A DNA stretch of 64,000 nucleotides from Bryobacterales bacterium (GTDB lineage Bacteria > Acidobacteriota > Terriglobia > Bryobacterales > Bryobacteraceae), in the NCBI GenBank assembly GCA_020847975.1, contig JADLBD010000213.1, positions 62,001 through 126,000 of the forward strand. The letters are read 5' to 3'. The notes beneath the pieces were generated by a model that ran no database searches, had not been told where the DNA came from, and saw nothing but the letters and a program-made list of their open reading frames with translations. Below are positions 17,099 to 27,294 of the stretch, piece after piece; the first letter of the stretch is position 1; each line of letters begins with the position of its first letter. The position numbers and the translations under genes are program-made.

Positions 17099-18352
17099 AT
17101 GCCTGAGAGCAAACCGGCGCTAGTGCGCCCCCAGGATTTCATATGGCTGCTGTTGTTCGGGGGGCTCGCGCTTGCGAGTCCCAGCCGCAGGAGCAGCGAG
17201 TTGGAGCTTCTTTCGGCGCTCGCCGTTTTTCAGCTTGCCGAGCCCCGAGTGACGTTCTTCTCCACGGCACGGGGCATCATCACGGCGAACGCCATCAAGC
17301 TGATTCTAGGTTTTCTGCTGATGGGCTTCACCGGGGGCATCCAAAGCAGCTACTACCTGATCACACTGTTCCCAGTGGTATCCGCCGCGACCTCCCTCGG
17401 AATGCTTGGCTCCACAATTTTCACGCTGCTGGCCTGCGGTTCGTACCTGATCTTCCTGCATCCCTTTTTTCTCGACCCAAGCATCTATGAAGTCACCCGG
17501 GAGGGATTGAAGATCCTGAGCCTGCGCGTGATCTTTCTTCCGGTAGTGGGGTTCCTTACGAACCAATTGGCGGAATCGAACCGGGAGGCGGCGAGGCGAT
17601 ACCGGGCGGCGGCAATGCAGCTTACGGAGGCCAACCGTAGCCTGCGGGAGGCTGAGGCGGCGATGAGGCGATCGGAGCGCTTGGCGGCGCTGGGGCAGAT
17701 GAGCGCGGGACTGGCTCACGAGTTGCGCAATCCGCTGGGAACGGTGAAGGCATCGGCGGAGATGCTGGGCAAGAGCATTGCCGCCGACAACGAGGTGGGT
17801 AAGGAACTGGCCGGCTTTATCACCAGCGAGGTGGACCGGTTGAACTCGCTCATCTCGCGGTTTCTCGATTTCGCGAAGCCCTTGCAATTGCTGGGTGCCG
17901 AGAACGACTTGAGCGAGGTGCTGGACCGGGCGATCTCGCAACTGGAGCAGCACAACCCGCCGTTTCCGGTGACGGTCTACAAGAACTATTCTCCGGACAT
18001 CCGGCCGTTTCATTTCGACGGGGAGATGATCGAACGGGTGGCGTACAACCTGTTGTTGAATGCGGCGCAGGCGAGCGCGCCGGATGCGGCGATCACCGTG
18101 AAGACGCGGCAATTGGAGGGATATGCCGAGTTGTCGGTAATCGATCGTGGATCAGGGATCGACTCAAAGGACCGCGAGAGCATCTTTAACCCGTTCTTCA
18201 CGACGAAACGCGAGGGCGTGGGGTTGGGGCTCGCCATTGTCGCCAAGATTGTGGATGAACACGGCGGTAAGATTAGCGTAGAGAGTGAGGCCGGAGTGGG
18301 GAGCGTATTTCGCGTTCTGCTGCCCACCGAGCCGGCGGAACCCGCCGCATGA
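17099..18352 (+). CDS. Membrane sensor histidine kinase (NtrB-like)
   Basis: A ~417-residue kinase with several N-terminal transmembrane helices (~residues 10-155), a coiled-coil linker, a HisKA domain with the phospho-accepting H207 in GLAHELRNPLG, and a HATPase_c domain with LLLNAAQASAPDAAI (N box), DRGSGID (G1) and GVGLGLAIV (G2). No PAS or extracytoplasmic loop is evident. The ATG at 17099 and an in-frame TTG at 17093 are both possible; neither has a clear Shine-Dalgarno. Its stop overlaps the response-regulator start (ATGA), so the two are a cognate pair. Confidence 0.87.
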   Translation: MPESKPALVRPQDFIWLLLFGGLALASPSRRSSELELLSALAVFQLAEPRVTFFSTARGIITANAIKLILGFLLMGFTGGIQSSYYLITLFPVVSAATSLGMLGSTIFTLLACGSYLIFLHPFFLDPSIYEVTREGLKILSLRVIFLPVVGFLTNQLAESNREAARRYRAAAMQLTEANRSLREAEAAMRRSERLAALGQMSAGLAHELRNPLGTVKASAEMLGKSIAADNEVGKELAGFITSEVDRLNSLISRFLDFAKPLQLLGAENDLSEVLDRAISQLEQHNPPFPVTVYKNYSPDIRPFHFDGEMIERVAYNLLLNAAQASAPDAAITVKTRQLEGYAELSVIDRGSGIDSKDRESIFNPFFTTKREGVGLGLAIVAKIVDEHGGKISVESEAGVGSVFRVLLPTEPAEPAA

Positions 18353-19713
18353 AAAAACACATCCTGGTTGTCGAAGACGAAGATAAACTGCGCCGCGTCA
18401 TGCAACTCCAGCTAGCTTCGGCGGGATATGAAGTGGACCAGGCGGCGACGGCGGAGCAGGCGATTCCGTTCCTCGACCGGGCGGACCTGGTGCTGACCGA
18501 TTTGAAGCTGCCGGGCATGAGCGGGCAGGACCTGCTTTCGATCGCGCACCGGCAGAACGCGAATCTTCCTGTAATCCTACTGACGGCATTCGGATCGGTG
18601 GAGACGGCGGTGGAGGCAATGAAAGCCGGCGCCTACGATTTCATCCCGAAGCCGTTTTCGCTGGACCATCTGATGCAGGTGGTGCGGAAATCGCTGGAGT
18701 TCAGCGCCCTGCGGGATGAGAACCGCAAGCTGCGCGAGGAACTCGGGCACCGCTATCAGTTTGAAAATATCGTAGGGCACTCACGGGCGATGCAGGAGAT
18801 CTTCGCCACAATCGTCCGTGTGGCTCCGACGCGGGCGACGGTGCTGCTGGCGGGGGAGAGCGGGGTGGGGAAGGACCTGATTGCGCGGGCCATCCACTAC
18901 CACTCGGCGCGAAGGGAGCGGCCGTTCGTGAAGATCGATTGCACGGCGCTGCCGGAAAATCTGATGGAGAGCGAGTTGTTCGGCTATGAGAAAGGAGCGT
19001 TCACCGGGGCGAACACGAGCAAGCCGGGTAAGTTCGAACAGGCTGACACGGGGACGGTGATGCTGGACGAAATCGGCGACGTTCCGCCGTCGATTCAGGT
19101 GAAGCTGCTGCGGATTCTGCAGGAACGGGAGTTCGAGCGCCTCGGAAGCAACAAGACGCTGCGCATTGACGTACGGGTGATCGCGGCGACCAATGTCGAT
19201 CTTCGCGCCGCCCTGGAACAAGGCACATTCCGCGAAGACCTTTATTACCGGCTGAACGTGGTCCCCATCAACATTCCGCCCCTGCGCGAGCGGAAGGAAG
19301 ACATCCCTTTTCTGGCGCGGCACTTCGTTGCGAAACTTTCTTCTGACCTGGGCGCGACGGTGGAATCGATCAGCGACGCCGCAATTGAGAAATTGATGGA
19401 GTATCACTGGCCGGGGAACGTGCGGGAACTGGAGAACATCATCGAGCGGAGCCTGGTGCTGTGCCCGCACAAGGTTCTGGATGCCGCCGACGTGAGGTTG
19501 GACGCGGCGCCCCGGAGCAGGGGGACGTCCGCCGACGGCTTCCTGCCGGAAGGCATGTCCCTTGATGATTTTGAGAAGTCGATCATCCGGGAAGCGCTGC
19601 GGCGGGCAGGGGGGAACAAGAGCCAGGCGGCTCGCTTGCTCGGCATCACACGAAACGCGCTGCGATACCGCTTGTCCCAGATGGGGATGGAGGATACGGA
19701 AGTCTCGCGCTGA
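18349..19713 (+). CDS. Sigma-54-dependent response regulator (NtrC family)
   Basis: A 454-residue regulator with a receiver domain (phospho-acceptor D51 in VLTDLKLPG), an AAA+ domain (~residues 140-375) with Walker A GESGVGKD and the sigma-54 contact loop GAFTGA, and a Fis-type C-terminal helix-turn-helix ([20 protein letters not shown]). It activates sigma-54 promoters when phosphorylated by the kinase encoded just upstream. The genes overlap by 4 bp. The signal and targets are not evident from the window. Confidence 0.94.
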   Translation: MKKHILVVEDEDKLRRVMQLQLASAGYEVDQAATAEQAIPFLDRADLVLTDLKLPGMSGQDLLSIAHRQNANLPVILLTAFGSVETAVEAMKAGAYDFIPKPFSLDHLMQVVRKSLEFSALRDENRKLREELGHRYQFENIVGHSRAMQEIFATIVRVAPTRATVLLAGESGVGKDLIARAIHYHSARRERPFVKIDCTALPENLMESELFGYEKGAFTGANTSKPGKFEQADTGTVMLDEIGDVPPSIQVKLLRILQEREFERLGSNKTLRIDVRVIAATNVDLRAALEQGTFREDLYYRLNVVPINIPPLRERKEDIPFLARHFVAKLSSDLGATVESISDAAIEKLMEYHWPGNVRELENIIERSLVLCPHKVLDAADVRLDAAPRSRGTSADGFLPEGMSLDDFEKSIIREALRRAGGNKSQAARLLGITRNALRYRLSQMGMEDTEVSR

Positions 19714-19818
19714 GCGCCGTCCGGTTCACTTCCGCGCGGCGACGGCGAATGCCAAAGGGAAGCCTTGCGCCGGCATGGTTTATTTTGCTTCAATTCCGAG
19801 TATTATTGAACTATTCGG

Positions 19819-22266
19819 ATGAGTTCGATTTGGCAAGACCTCGTGTACGGATGGCGCGGCTTTCGCAAGCAACCCGGTTTTGCCGCCCTGGCAATCTTTA
19901 CTTTAGCGTTCGGTATTGGGGCAACGACTTCTATTTTCAGCGTTATCTACGGCGTGCTGCTCAACCCGTTCCCGTACAAGGATGCGGATCGCATCGTCCA
20001 CGTGCAAATTCGCGACCTCGCCCGTCCGTCAGACGACAACCGGATCTACTTCCAGACCGGGGAATTTCTGGACTATGCGGCGCAGACGCATGTTTTCAGC
20101 GACGTAATCGGGGCGGCGTACGAGGATGTCCTGTATTTCAATGGAACGGGAATGGAGCAGTTTGCGGGGGCGATTGTGACTCCGAACACGTTCGGTGTTC
20201 TGGGAGTTCCAGCGTTGTTGGGCCGCGGGCTGACCGAGGCGGATGCAAAGCCGGGGGCGTCGCCCGTGTTTGCCATGAATTACGAGACGTGGAGCAAGAG
20301 GTTTCACAAGGACCCCTCGATTCTGGGGCGGACCTTCGTCCTGAACAATGTTCCGGCAACGCTTGTCGGGATCATGCCGCCGCGCTTCAACGATCGTGCA
20401 GCGGATGTATGGCGAACGGAGGCGATCAGCCGTTCCGATCCACGCACAGCACGGCGCTTCTGGCTGTTTCGGGGCAAACTCAAACCCGGGATCAGCGTGA
20501 GCCAGGCGGAGGCGGACATGCAGGTTATCGCGCGTCAGGTGGCGAAGACGTATTCCGCCCTGTATCCGAAGAGTTTTTCGGCGCAGGTGATGCGACTGGC
20601 GGACGCAAACTTTCGCCGGGCGCGTGTCAAGCTATACCCGGCCAAAGTCTACACCATCGCGGCGGCGGTTGGGTTGTTACTGCTGATTGCCTGCGGCAAT
20701 GTAGCCAACATGCTGCTGGCGCGGGCGACGGCGCGGGAAAAGGAGATGGCGATCCGTTGCTCGGTGGGAGCAAGCCGGTGGCAAGTTGTACGTCTGCTGT
20801 TGATCGAGAGCCTGCTGCTGGCGTTAGGGGGGACAGCGATCGGCTGCCTCTACGCCTTCGGGTGCATCGCCGCCATGGATGCGCTGCTTCCCCCGGGGGT
20901 GATCCCGCGTGAGGCGGTGATTGAACTCAACCTGCCGGTGCTGCTGTTCAGTCTGGGTACAGCCGTAGTGACGGCGTTCCTGTTCGGCCTCGCTCCCGCG
21001 CTCCAAACAGCGAGGCGGGATTTCGTCGAGCCGCTGCGGGATTCCGGCAAAGGCATGAGCGGAGGATTTCGTCACGGGCGGCTGCGGAACGCCCTGGTGG
21101 TGGCGGAGGTAGCTTTTTCGCTGGTGTTGCTGTCCACGGCGGGATTGCTGATGCGGAGTTTCCTCGCGTTGGCGAGCACCGATCTTGGATTCAATCCGGA
21201 GAATATTGTGGTGGCGCGTCTGCCCTTACCCCGCGGCCAGTACACAGAGCCCGAGAAGAAGAGCAGGTTCTTCCGGCGGCTGATCGAGCGTCTGCAATCG
21301 CAGCCCGGCGTGGTGGCGGCCTCGGAAACAACATCGATTCCTCTTTACGGGGGAATCGACACAGAAATCGACATCCCGGGCAGAACCCACAGCGAGAGCT
21401 GGCAGGCAATCCTGCAACTGTGCAGCGAAGGATATTTCCAGACCGTCGGATTACGGCTCTTGCGAGGCCGCCTGCTGAGCGCACTGGATGTGAACCAGGC
21501 GCGTCATGTCGCGGTGATAAATGAGACTTTCGTTTCGAAGTATTTCGGGGGAGAGAACCCGATCGGGAAATCGGTGCGGCTGACCAAGTTACAGACCGGG
21601 CTGGACGGGAGCGTCGACAATCCGGAGTTCGAGGTGGTGGGGGTGGTGGCGGACGCAGTGAACCAGGGGATACAAGAACCCATTGCGAGCGAGCTTTGGG
21701 CGCCATTCACAGTGACCGGGGCATTCGAACGCGGGGTTCTGGTGCGGACGGCGAGCAATCCTTACGGGTTCATGCGGACACTCCAGCGGGAGGTCTGGGC
21801 GGTCGACCCCAACGTAGCTCTTACGTTCGCTGGCCCGCTCACCGAATTCATGAAGAAGTACACGTTTGCGGCCCCGCGCTTCACCTTGATTTTCCTGGTC
21901 GTCTTCGCGGCGATGGGACTGGCGCTGGTGCTGATTGGGATCTACAGCACACTTGCCTATACGATATCGCGGCAGACGCAGGAGATCGGTATCCGGATGG
22001 CGCTGGGGGCGCAGAATTCCGATGTCCTGAAGATGGTCTTTGGAATGGGACTGCGGTTAATTGGTTTGGGCATCGCCGCCGGACTGCTGTTTTCGGCCGG
22101 GGTTCTGCGGGTGCTGCGCGGTGAACTGTGGAACCTGTCGCCGTTCGATCCGGTGACAATGGGGGCGGTGGTGTTGCTGGTGGTTGTTGCGGGGATGGCC
22201 GCTTGCTGGATACCGGCGCGGAGGGCGATCCGCGTTCATCCCATGGCGGCGCTGCGACATCAGTGA
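19819..22266 (+). CDS. Orphan FtsX/MacB-type ABC permease (ADOP family)
   Basis: An 815-residue membrane protein with duplicated MacB_PCD/FtsX architecture. The N-terminus WQDLVYGWRGFRKQPGFAAL begins a first transmembrane helix, followed by a periplasmic domain, three helices around residues 280-400, a second periplasmic domain and a final FtsX block (~690-805). The fused duplication, without an adjacent ATPase gene, fits the acidobacterial duplicated orphan permeases. Substrate is unknown. No Shine-Dalgarno is visible before the ATG; the AT-rich TATTAT at 19801-19806 could be a -10 element. Confidence 0.87.
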   Translation: MSSIWQDLVYGWRGFRKQPGFAALAIFTLAFGIGATTSIFSVIYGVLLNPFPYKDADRIVHVQIRDLARPSDDNRIYFQTGEFLDYAAQTHVFSDVIGAAYEDVLYFNGTGMEQFAGAIVTPNTFGVLGVPALLGRGLTEADAKPGASPVFAMNYETWSKRFHKDPSILGRTFVLNNVPATLVGIMPPRFNDRAADVWRTEAISRSDPRTARRFWLFRGKLKPGISVSQAEADMQVIARQVAKTYSALYPKSFSAQVMRLADANFRRARVKLYPAKVYTIAAAVGLLLLIACGNVANMLLARATAREKEMAIRCSVGASRWQVVRLLLIESLLLALGGTAIGCLYAFGCIAAMDALLPPGVIPREAVIELNLPVLLFSLGTAVVTAFLFGLAPALQTARRDFVEPLRDSGKGMSGGFRHGRLRNALVVAEVAFSLVLLSTAGLLMRSFLALASTDLGFNPENIVVARLPLPRGQYTEPEKKSRFFRRLIERLQSQPGVVAASETTSIPLYGGIDTEIDIPGRTHSESWQAILQLCSEGYFQTVGLRLLRGRLLSALDVNQARHVAVINETFVSKYFGGENPIGKSVRLTKLQTGLDGSVDNPEFEVVGVVADAVNQGIQEPIASELWAPFTVTGAFERGVLVRTASNPYGFMRTLQREVWAVDPNVALTFAGPLTEFMKKYTFAAPRFTLIFLVVFAAMGLALVLIGIYSTLAYTISRQTQEIGIRMALGAQNSDVLKMVFGMGLRLIGLGIAAGLLFSAGVLRVLRGELWNLSPFDPVTMGAVVLLVVVAGMAACWIPARRAIRVHPMAALRHQ

Positions 22267-22326
22267 TGTCTTTCACCCAGCGCTCGGCCTCGCGACAGGC
22301 GTCCGCGACGCATGGGCAGGCGGCGG

Positions 22327-24351
22327 CTATCGCATCAGTCTCCAGAAGTTGCTGTAGTCATCCGTCCATGCGGGGACATCCGGCCGCGTCCAGGGAGGGA
22401 TACCCTTGCCGAAGAATCCGGCGGGGCCACGGGTAAGGAAGGCGCGGGCATCGCGGGAGAGTAGAATCCAGGTGGCGTGCCGGCGGTAGACGGCGGGGTC
22501 ATCCCCCGTGTCGATCACGAGCCCGGCCAGATGGAAATCCCTGGCCAGGGCTCCGGCCACAGGCACCAGGCGGAGCGCCTTGCTCGAGGTATGGAATGCA
22601 AGCATGCCGCCTTGATTGAGATGGCGCAGGTAGAGCGTCATCGCCTCGCGCGTGAGCAAGTGGGCGGGAATGACGTCGCCCGAAAAGGCGTCGAGCACGA
22701 GCAGGTCGTAATGTTGCGGCTGCTCGCGTTCAAGCGCGAGGCGGGCGTCGCCCAATACCACCTCGACGCGAGCCTCGCTGTCACGGAGATAATAGAATAT
22801 GTTCGTTGCGAGCCGCACCACCTGCGGATCAATCTCGTAGAAGCGGTAGACGTCTCCGGGGCGGCTGAAGGCGGCCATGGTTCCAGTGCCCAATCCGATT
22901 ACACCCACACGCTGCGGGCCGTGGCGCATATTCTCCACGGCGATCTGGATACCGCTGCCTATTGCGTAATACATGGTAGGCTGACGGCGCAGGATGGGGT
23001 CCATCAGTTGAGAGCCATGCTCGATAATGCCGTGGGTGAGGACGAGCGCCTTGAGCTTCGGATATGGGGTGGGTTCTTCGGTGACCCGTAGGGCCCCATA
23101 GAAATTCCGGACGAGCGCCACGCTATCCACGGCGAGAGCGCCGGTGTACATCACGGCGGCGTATGCGACGGCGGCGAAGCAGGCGGCGGCGGGTATGATG
23201 CGCCACCACACCCGGCGGCGGAACTCCAGCGCCACGAGCAGAGCAGCGCAGAGCGTAAGCGCGACCGCGAAGTCTCCGGCAACGGGGAGAGCGAGGGGAG
23301 CGACGATGGTGACGAGAATTCCGCCGAGGGCGCCCCCGGCGGCCACACAGAGATAAAAGCGGGTGAGGTATTGGGGATGTGGCCGGCGGAGAAAGACCTC
23401 TCCGTGGCAATAGGCTCCCACGAGAAAGACACCGAGGCTGACGCCGGCGGTTGCGGCCTTCGCGTCGAAGGCCAAAGAGGGCCACTCGAGCAGCGCGGCC
23501 ATTCCGAGAAGGCCCAGCATGGCAAGGGGTACGAACAGCCATCTCCGGTACCACCCGCCGAAGCTCACAATGAAGCTCGACAGGTAGAGGCTCAAGGGCA
23601 CGACCCAGATGAGAGGAGCGGGAATGATTTCCTCGGAGATGTGCTCGGTGGCCGCCAGGAGAAGGACGGAAGCGGCGGCTGGGGCGATGATCCATATGGC
23701 GATGCGCGACGCGGATTCGCGGGCGGGCGCGTTGCTCGTTCCGTGCGAATCCCACCTGTCCGGGCGTGTGAGAAAGACAGCCGCCACAAGGCCCGCATAG
23801 AGGAGGTAGGCGATGGACCACAGCCAAGCCTGGGCACGCCTGCCGAGGTAGGGTTCCACGAGCACGGGATACGTGAGGAGGCCGAGCAGGGATCCGGCGT
23901 TCGAGAGGGCGTACCAGTGATAGCGGCCCTCGCCGCCGCTCCATCCTCGCCAGACGGCCTGCAAGAGAGGACTGGTGCTGGCGAGCAGCAGGTATTGCAG
24001 TCCGACGGTGGCGGCGAGCACGAGCAGAATGCGGCTGATGGGTTCTTCGCCGCCAACCGGCTTCCAGTGCGCCGCCGGGATGACTGGCAGCAGGAAGAGG
24101 CTGGCGGCAAGCAGAAGGACGTGGGGTTCCCGGCGCCGGAGACGGTGGGCATAGAGATATCCGCCGAGGAGGGCAGCCTGGAAGAACATGAGCGAGGCCG
24201 ACCAGACGCCCGCGCCGCCTCCGAACCAGGGGAGGATGAACCGGGCGATCAGGGGCTGAATCTGAAAGAGGAGGAATGCGCCGAGAAAGATGGCGGAGCC
24301 GAACAGCCAGGAGGGCGGGAGAGCGCGGCTCGAGTTGCGCGAATTATCCAA
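22327..24351 (-). CDS. Membrane-fused spermidine-synthase-like protein
   Basis: A 674-residue protein. The N-terminal ~450 residues contain about 12 hydrophobic helices (starting WLFGSAIFLGAFLLFQIQPL), and the C-terminal ~220 residues form a Rossmann methyltransferase-like domain with GVIGLGTGTMAAF, an acidic strand (FYEIDPQVVRLA) and LLVLDAFSGDVIPAHLLT. This matches annotated fused spermidine synthases. Polyamine synthesis by such fusions is not established, so substrate is open. Translation appears to start at TTG 24351; no in-frame ATG precedes the first helix. Confidence 0.78.
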   Translation of the reverse strand: MDNSRNSSRALPPSWLFGSAIFLGAFLLFQIQPLIARFILPWFGGGAGVWSASLMFFQAALLGGYLYAHRLRRREPHVLLLAASLFLLPVIPAAHWKPVGGEEPISRILLVLAATVGLQYLLLASTSPLLQAVWRGWSGGEGRYHWYALSNAGSLLGLLTYPVLVEPYLGRRAQAWLWSIAYLLYAGLVAAVFLTRPDRWDSHGTSNAPARESASRIAIWIIAPAAASVLLLAATEHISEEIIPAPLIWVVPLSLYLSSFIVSFGGWYRRWLFVPLAMLGLLGMAALLEWPSLAFDAKAATAGVSLGVFLVGAYCHGEVFLRRPHPQYLTRFYLCVAAGGALGGILVTIVAPLALPVAGDFAVALTLCAALLVALEFRRRVWWRIIPAAACFAAVAYAAVMYTGALAVDSVALVRNFYGALRVTEEPTPYPKLKALVLTHGIIEHGSQLMDPILRRQPTMYYAIGSGIQIAVENMRHGPQRVGVIGLGTGTMAAFSRPGDVYRFYEIDPQVVRLATNIFYYLRDSEARVEVVLGDARLALEREQPQHYDLLVLDAFSGDVIPAHLLTREAMTLYLRHLNQGGMLAFHTSSKALRLVPVAGALARDFHLAGLVIDTGDDPAVYRRHATWILLSRDARAFLTRGPAGFFGKGIPPWTRPDVPAWTDDYSNFWRLMR

Positions 24352-24475
24352 ATCACACGATACCGTGATTTATCCTGAAAGCATGCATTCCTCTGGCAAT
24401 GGCTTCCTGGCGGCCGTAATGGCCGGCGGCGAGTTTCGTTCCGGAGCTGCGGGCATCGGTCACTGATAGGAGACT

Positions 24476-25336
24476 GTGAGAAAGACGTACCTCAAGCGGC
24501 AGTTTGGTCCTACCGTCAGCTATTGGGCGCAGACGGAAGTGCACGTTTACGGCTTCTCGATCGCGGCTAACGTGCTGCTGTCGTTTTTTCCGTTTCTTAT
24601 CGTGATGGTGAGCCTGTGCAAGTACGTGCTCCACTGGCCGGCGGCGGTGGACGCGCTGTACTTTGCGCTGCGGGATATTTTCCCCGGCCAGTTGAGTGAA
24701 TTTCTTGTCCGCAACCTGGCGTTCGTCGTCGCCAAGCGGGGGCCGTTTCAGTATATTTCGGTGCTTGTGCTCTTTTTCACGGCCAACGGGGTATTCGAAC
24801 CGCTCGAAGTAGCGCTGAACCGCATCTGGAACGTGAAGACGAACCGCAGTTTTCTGCGGAATCAGCTAGTGAGCCTGGGGCTGATCTTCGCGTGCGGATC
24901 GCTGATCCTTTTGTCACTGATCCTGACGGCGGCAAACCGCCTGTTTCTAGCCAAGGCGCTGCCTCCGGACTGGGTGGCCACGTCGTGGATGGCGAGCGCG
25001 TTTTTCCGTATTTCAGCGCTTCCGGTGACGATGTTCGTGCTGTTCCTGATCTACTGGCTGCTGCCGAATACGAAGATCTCGCCGGCGCGAGTGCTGCCGG
25101 TGGCGATTCTGGTCGGGATCGCGATCGAGGTTCTGAAGTCGTTGACGGTGTTATTGTGGGAGCCGATCAACGAGAAATTTTACCTGGAATACGGTCCGTT
25201 CGAGTATTCGGCGATCATGGTGTCCTGGTCGTTTGTGGCTTCGATGCTGGTGCTGGCGGGGGCGGAATGGGCGGCGCGGCACGGGATCGAGGTGAAAGCG
25301 GAAGCGGACCAGGCGGACACGGTGGCGCAGGCTTAG
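24476..25336 (+). CDS. YihY/BrkB-family inner membrane protein
   Basis: A 286-residue protein with about six transmembrane helices. Family-typical stretches are HVYGFSIAANVLLSFFPFLI, PFQYISVLVLFFTANGVFEP and ALNRIWNVKTNRSFLRNQLV. The family was once called RNase BN, an assignment now considered wrong; function is unknown. Translation starts at GTG with AGGAGA immediately upstream (short spacing). The C-terminal ~25 residues are charged. It is divergent from the spermidine-synthase-like gene. Confidence 0.82.
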   Translation: MRKTYLKRQFGPTVSYWAQTEVHVYGFSIAANVLLSFFPFLIVMVSLCKYVLHWPAAVDALYFALRDIFPGQLSEFLVRNLAFVVAKRGPFQYISVLVLFFTANGVFEPLEVALNRIWNVKTNRSFLRNQLVSLGLIFACGSLILLSLILTAANRLFLAKALPPDWVATSWMASAFFRISALPVTMFVLFLIYWLLPNTKISPARVLPVAILVGIAIEVLKSLTVLLWEPINEKFYLEYGPFEYSAIMVSWSFVASMLVLAGAEWAARHGIEVKAEADQADTVAQA

Positions 25337-25359
25337 TTCATCGAATCAGGCCTCGGCCA

Positions 25360-27123
25360 TTAGCGGTCAGCCAAGCCGGTTTGGCTGACGGCTGATTTAC
25401 GGGCAAGACTGCGTTTGACGATGCCGGGCTGCAGGCGTTCGGCGCGGTCGAGATCGGCCTGTGCGCTGATCTCATCACCGGCGTTGATCTTCAAAGTGGC
25501 GCGATAGAGAAAAGGCGTGACATTGCCGGGGGCGAGGAACGCGGCGCGGTCGAGGTCGCGCAAGGCATCCTGCATGCGGCGGAGTTGCATGAGGACAAAG
25601 CCGCGGTTGACGTAGCCCGAATACATGTCGGGGGCGAGTTCCACGGCGAGGTCCAAGTCGGCGAGCGCTTTGTCGAACTGGCCGAGCATGATGTAGGACA
25701 TGCCGCGGTTGTTGTGAGCCCGGGCATCGCGTGGATCGAGCGCGAGAGCGTCGTTACAGAATTTCAGGGCCTGCGCGGGCTGTCCTTTGCTGTTGTGGAT
25801 ATTGCACGCGTTGACGCGCGCCGCCACGGTGGCAGGGCTCAATTGAATTGCCTGCTGGTAGTCGGCGAGGGCCGGATCGAGTTCACCGAGGCTTTCCAGC
25901 AGGAGGCCGCGCTCATTGAGGGCTTGCCACCAGGGATGGGGCTGGATGGCGGAACTGAGGACACGGAAGGCATCGTCATTGCGGCCCATGGCGCGGTACA
26001 CCTGGCCGGCGATCGTAAGACAGAAGGTGTTTTTGGAATCTTTGACAAGGGCAGACTCGACGTCCTGAACGGCTTTCGGCAGGTCGCCCGAGGCGGCGAG
26101 CAAGCGGGCTCGGCTGCAAAGAGCGAGGGCGTAATCCGGCTTGGCGGCGATGGCTTCGGAATAGGCGGCGATGGCGGCGGGCCTGTCGCTTGCATCCTCT
26201 TTCGCCGCGGCTTCGCGAAAGGATTTTTCGGCAGCTTTGGGAATTCCCTTTTCGGGACGGGCGGCGAGAGGAGTCTCCTGGTAGGGCCTGCCCTCTCTGG
26301 CCGCGAGCAGGCGCCGGGCCTGAAAAGCGTGCAACCCATTCGCGTGCTGCTTGAGGAAGGCGCGCAGAGCGTCCGCGCCGCTGCTCTGTTGAACCTCGAG
26401 CCAGGCCTTGTGCCCGGCGGCGGCTTCGGAATCGGAGAGGGCGGCCTGTTTTGGCCCGTCGAAGAGGAAATCTTTGGTAAGCGAATCGCCGGCCCATGGG
26501 GTTTGCTTCGCCGCCGGATCGCGCATGGTTTGGTAGCGAGCTTCAAGATATGCCTCCTCGAGGCTCGAGTGCGTGTCAAGGGCAGCTAGTAATTTCGTGG
26601 TGAATGGCGAGTTCGGGCCCTTCCATGCTGTCTCGACGCACTCGGATTGGGAGGCGGCGAAGGCGAGGAACGTACCGGGGGCGCCGTAGAGGTTGGTGAG
26701 GTAGACTGACTGGCCGCTCTTAACGAATCCGCCCTCGATGAAAAGGATACGGGTGGCGGCGCTGCCGGCTTCCAAGGTTCGCATCAACTCCGCCAAAGGA
26801 ACAGCAGTTTGCAGATCGGGCTTGCCGCCCGAGTAATCCGCGGGCAGCAACTGAACGTCGCTGCCGTAATCGGCGCTCTTGCCCGAGTAGTAGAACAGCA
26901 CGATTCCAGTCTGTTTGGCGAGGGCGGCAACGGCGGTCCGGAGATCTTCGGCTTTGGGGTTTTCGCGGGCATCCACGTTGAAGTGGAACTGCTCGAGCCT
27001 GGCGCGCACGGCTTGGGAATCGGACTTCGAGAAGGGATGATTGGAATTCGAGATGAGCAGCGCATACCGAGGTTCAGCCGCAGCGGCCAACGCCAGCAGC
27101 GACCATCCTATGAGTGGCAGCAT
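25360..27123 (-). CDS. Catalytically degenerate caspase-fold protein with TPR repeats
   Basis: A 587-residue secreted or periplasmic protein: a short signal-like N-terminus (MLPLIGWSLLALAAAA), a peptidase C14-like p20 domain (~18-225), a linker, then TPR repeats (~320-565), for example NAYDxR-type helices in YALALCSRARLLAASGDLPK and PRDARAHNNRGMSYIMLGQF. The caspase framework is clear (RYALLISNSNHP, IVLFYYSGKSADYGSDVQLL, FAASQSECVETA). The expected catalytic His is K82, and the Asp-x-Cys motif reads E130-G-G132. Both dyad residues are therefore missing, predicting a non-proteolytic scaffold or sensor. Confidence 0.75.
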   Translation of the reverse strand: MLPLIGWSLLALAAAAEPRYALLISNSNHPFSKSDSQAVRARLEQFHFNVDARENPKAEDLRTAVAALAKQTGIVLFYYSGKSADYGSDVQLLPADYSGGKPDLQTAVPLAELMRTLEAGSAATRILFIEGGFVKSGQSVYLTNLYGAPGTFLAFAASQSECVETAWKGPNSPFTTKLLAALDTHSSLEEAYLEARYQTMRDPAAKQTPWAGDSLTKDFLFDGPKQAALSDSEAAAGHKAWLEVQQSSGADALRAFLKQHANGLHAFQARRLLAAREGRPYQETPLAARPEKGIPKAAEKSFREAAAKEDASDRPAAIAAYSEAIAAKPDYALALCSRARLLAASGDLPKAVQDVESALVKDSKNTFCLTIAGQVYRAMGRNDDAFRVLSSAIQPHPWWQALNERGLLLESLGELDPALADYQQAIQLSPATVAARVNACNIHNSKGQPAQALKFCNDALALDPRDARAHNNRGMSYIMLGQFDKALADLDLAVELAPDMYSGYVNRGFVLMQLRRMQDALRDLDRAAFLAPGNVTPFLYRATLKINAGDEISAQADLDRAERLQPGIVKRSLARKSAVSQTGLADR

Positions 27124-27133
27124 GGCCTGAGTG

Positions 27134-27143
27134 TGTCATGACA
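27134..27143. promoter_or_regulatory. Perfect 10-bp palindrome in divergent promoter region
   Basis: TGTCATGACA lies 11 bp upstream of the caspase/TPR gene start and about 150 bp from the divergent oxidoreductase start. It is a perfect inverted repeat in the right place for an operator, but a 10-bp palindrome can occur by chance. No bound regulator is known. Confidence 0.2.
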
Positions 27144-27294
27144 ACCGCTTTACAAAAATAGAGGGAACGCCGTAATCGCGGATTCCAATCACTTTGGCCC
27201 ATGCTTAGCCCCGGCACCAAGGAGGGAACCAAAGTTCCACAAACGGCCACCCCATTGCACGCGCAATTTGGGGTTCGATAGACTCAAAGCAGTC

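Noticed and set aside
17080-17100. Possible sigma-54 promoter (TTGGCAC) upstream of the kinase gene
   Set aside because: The -12 GC is not at the required 10-base spacing after GG; TT is found there instead.
22477-24378. Plus-strand open frames opposite the spermidine-synthase-like gene
   Set aside because: Antisense shadows; the minus-strand product has clear helices and a methyltransferase core.
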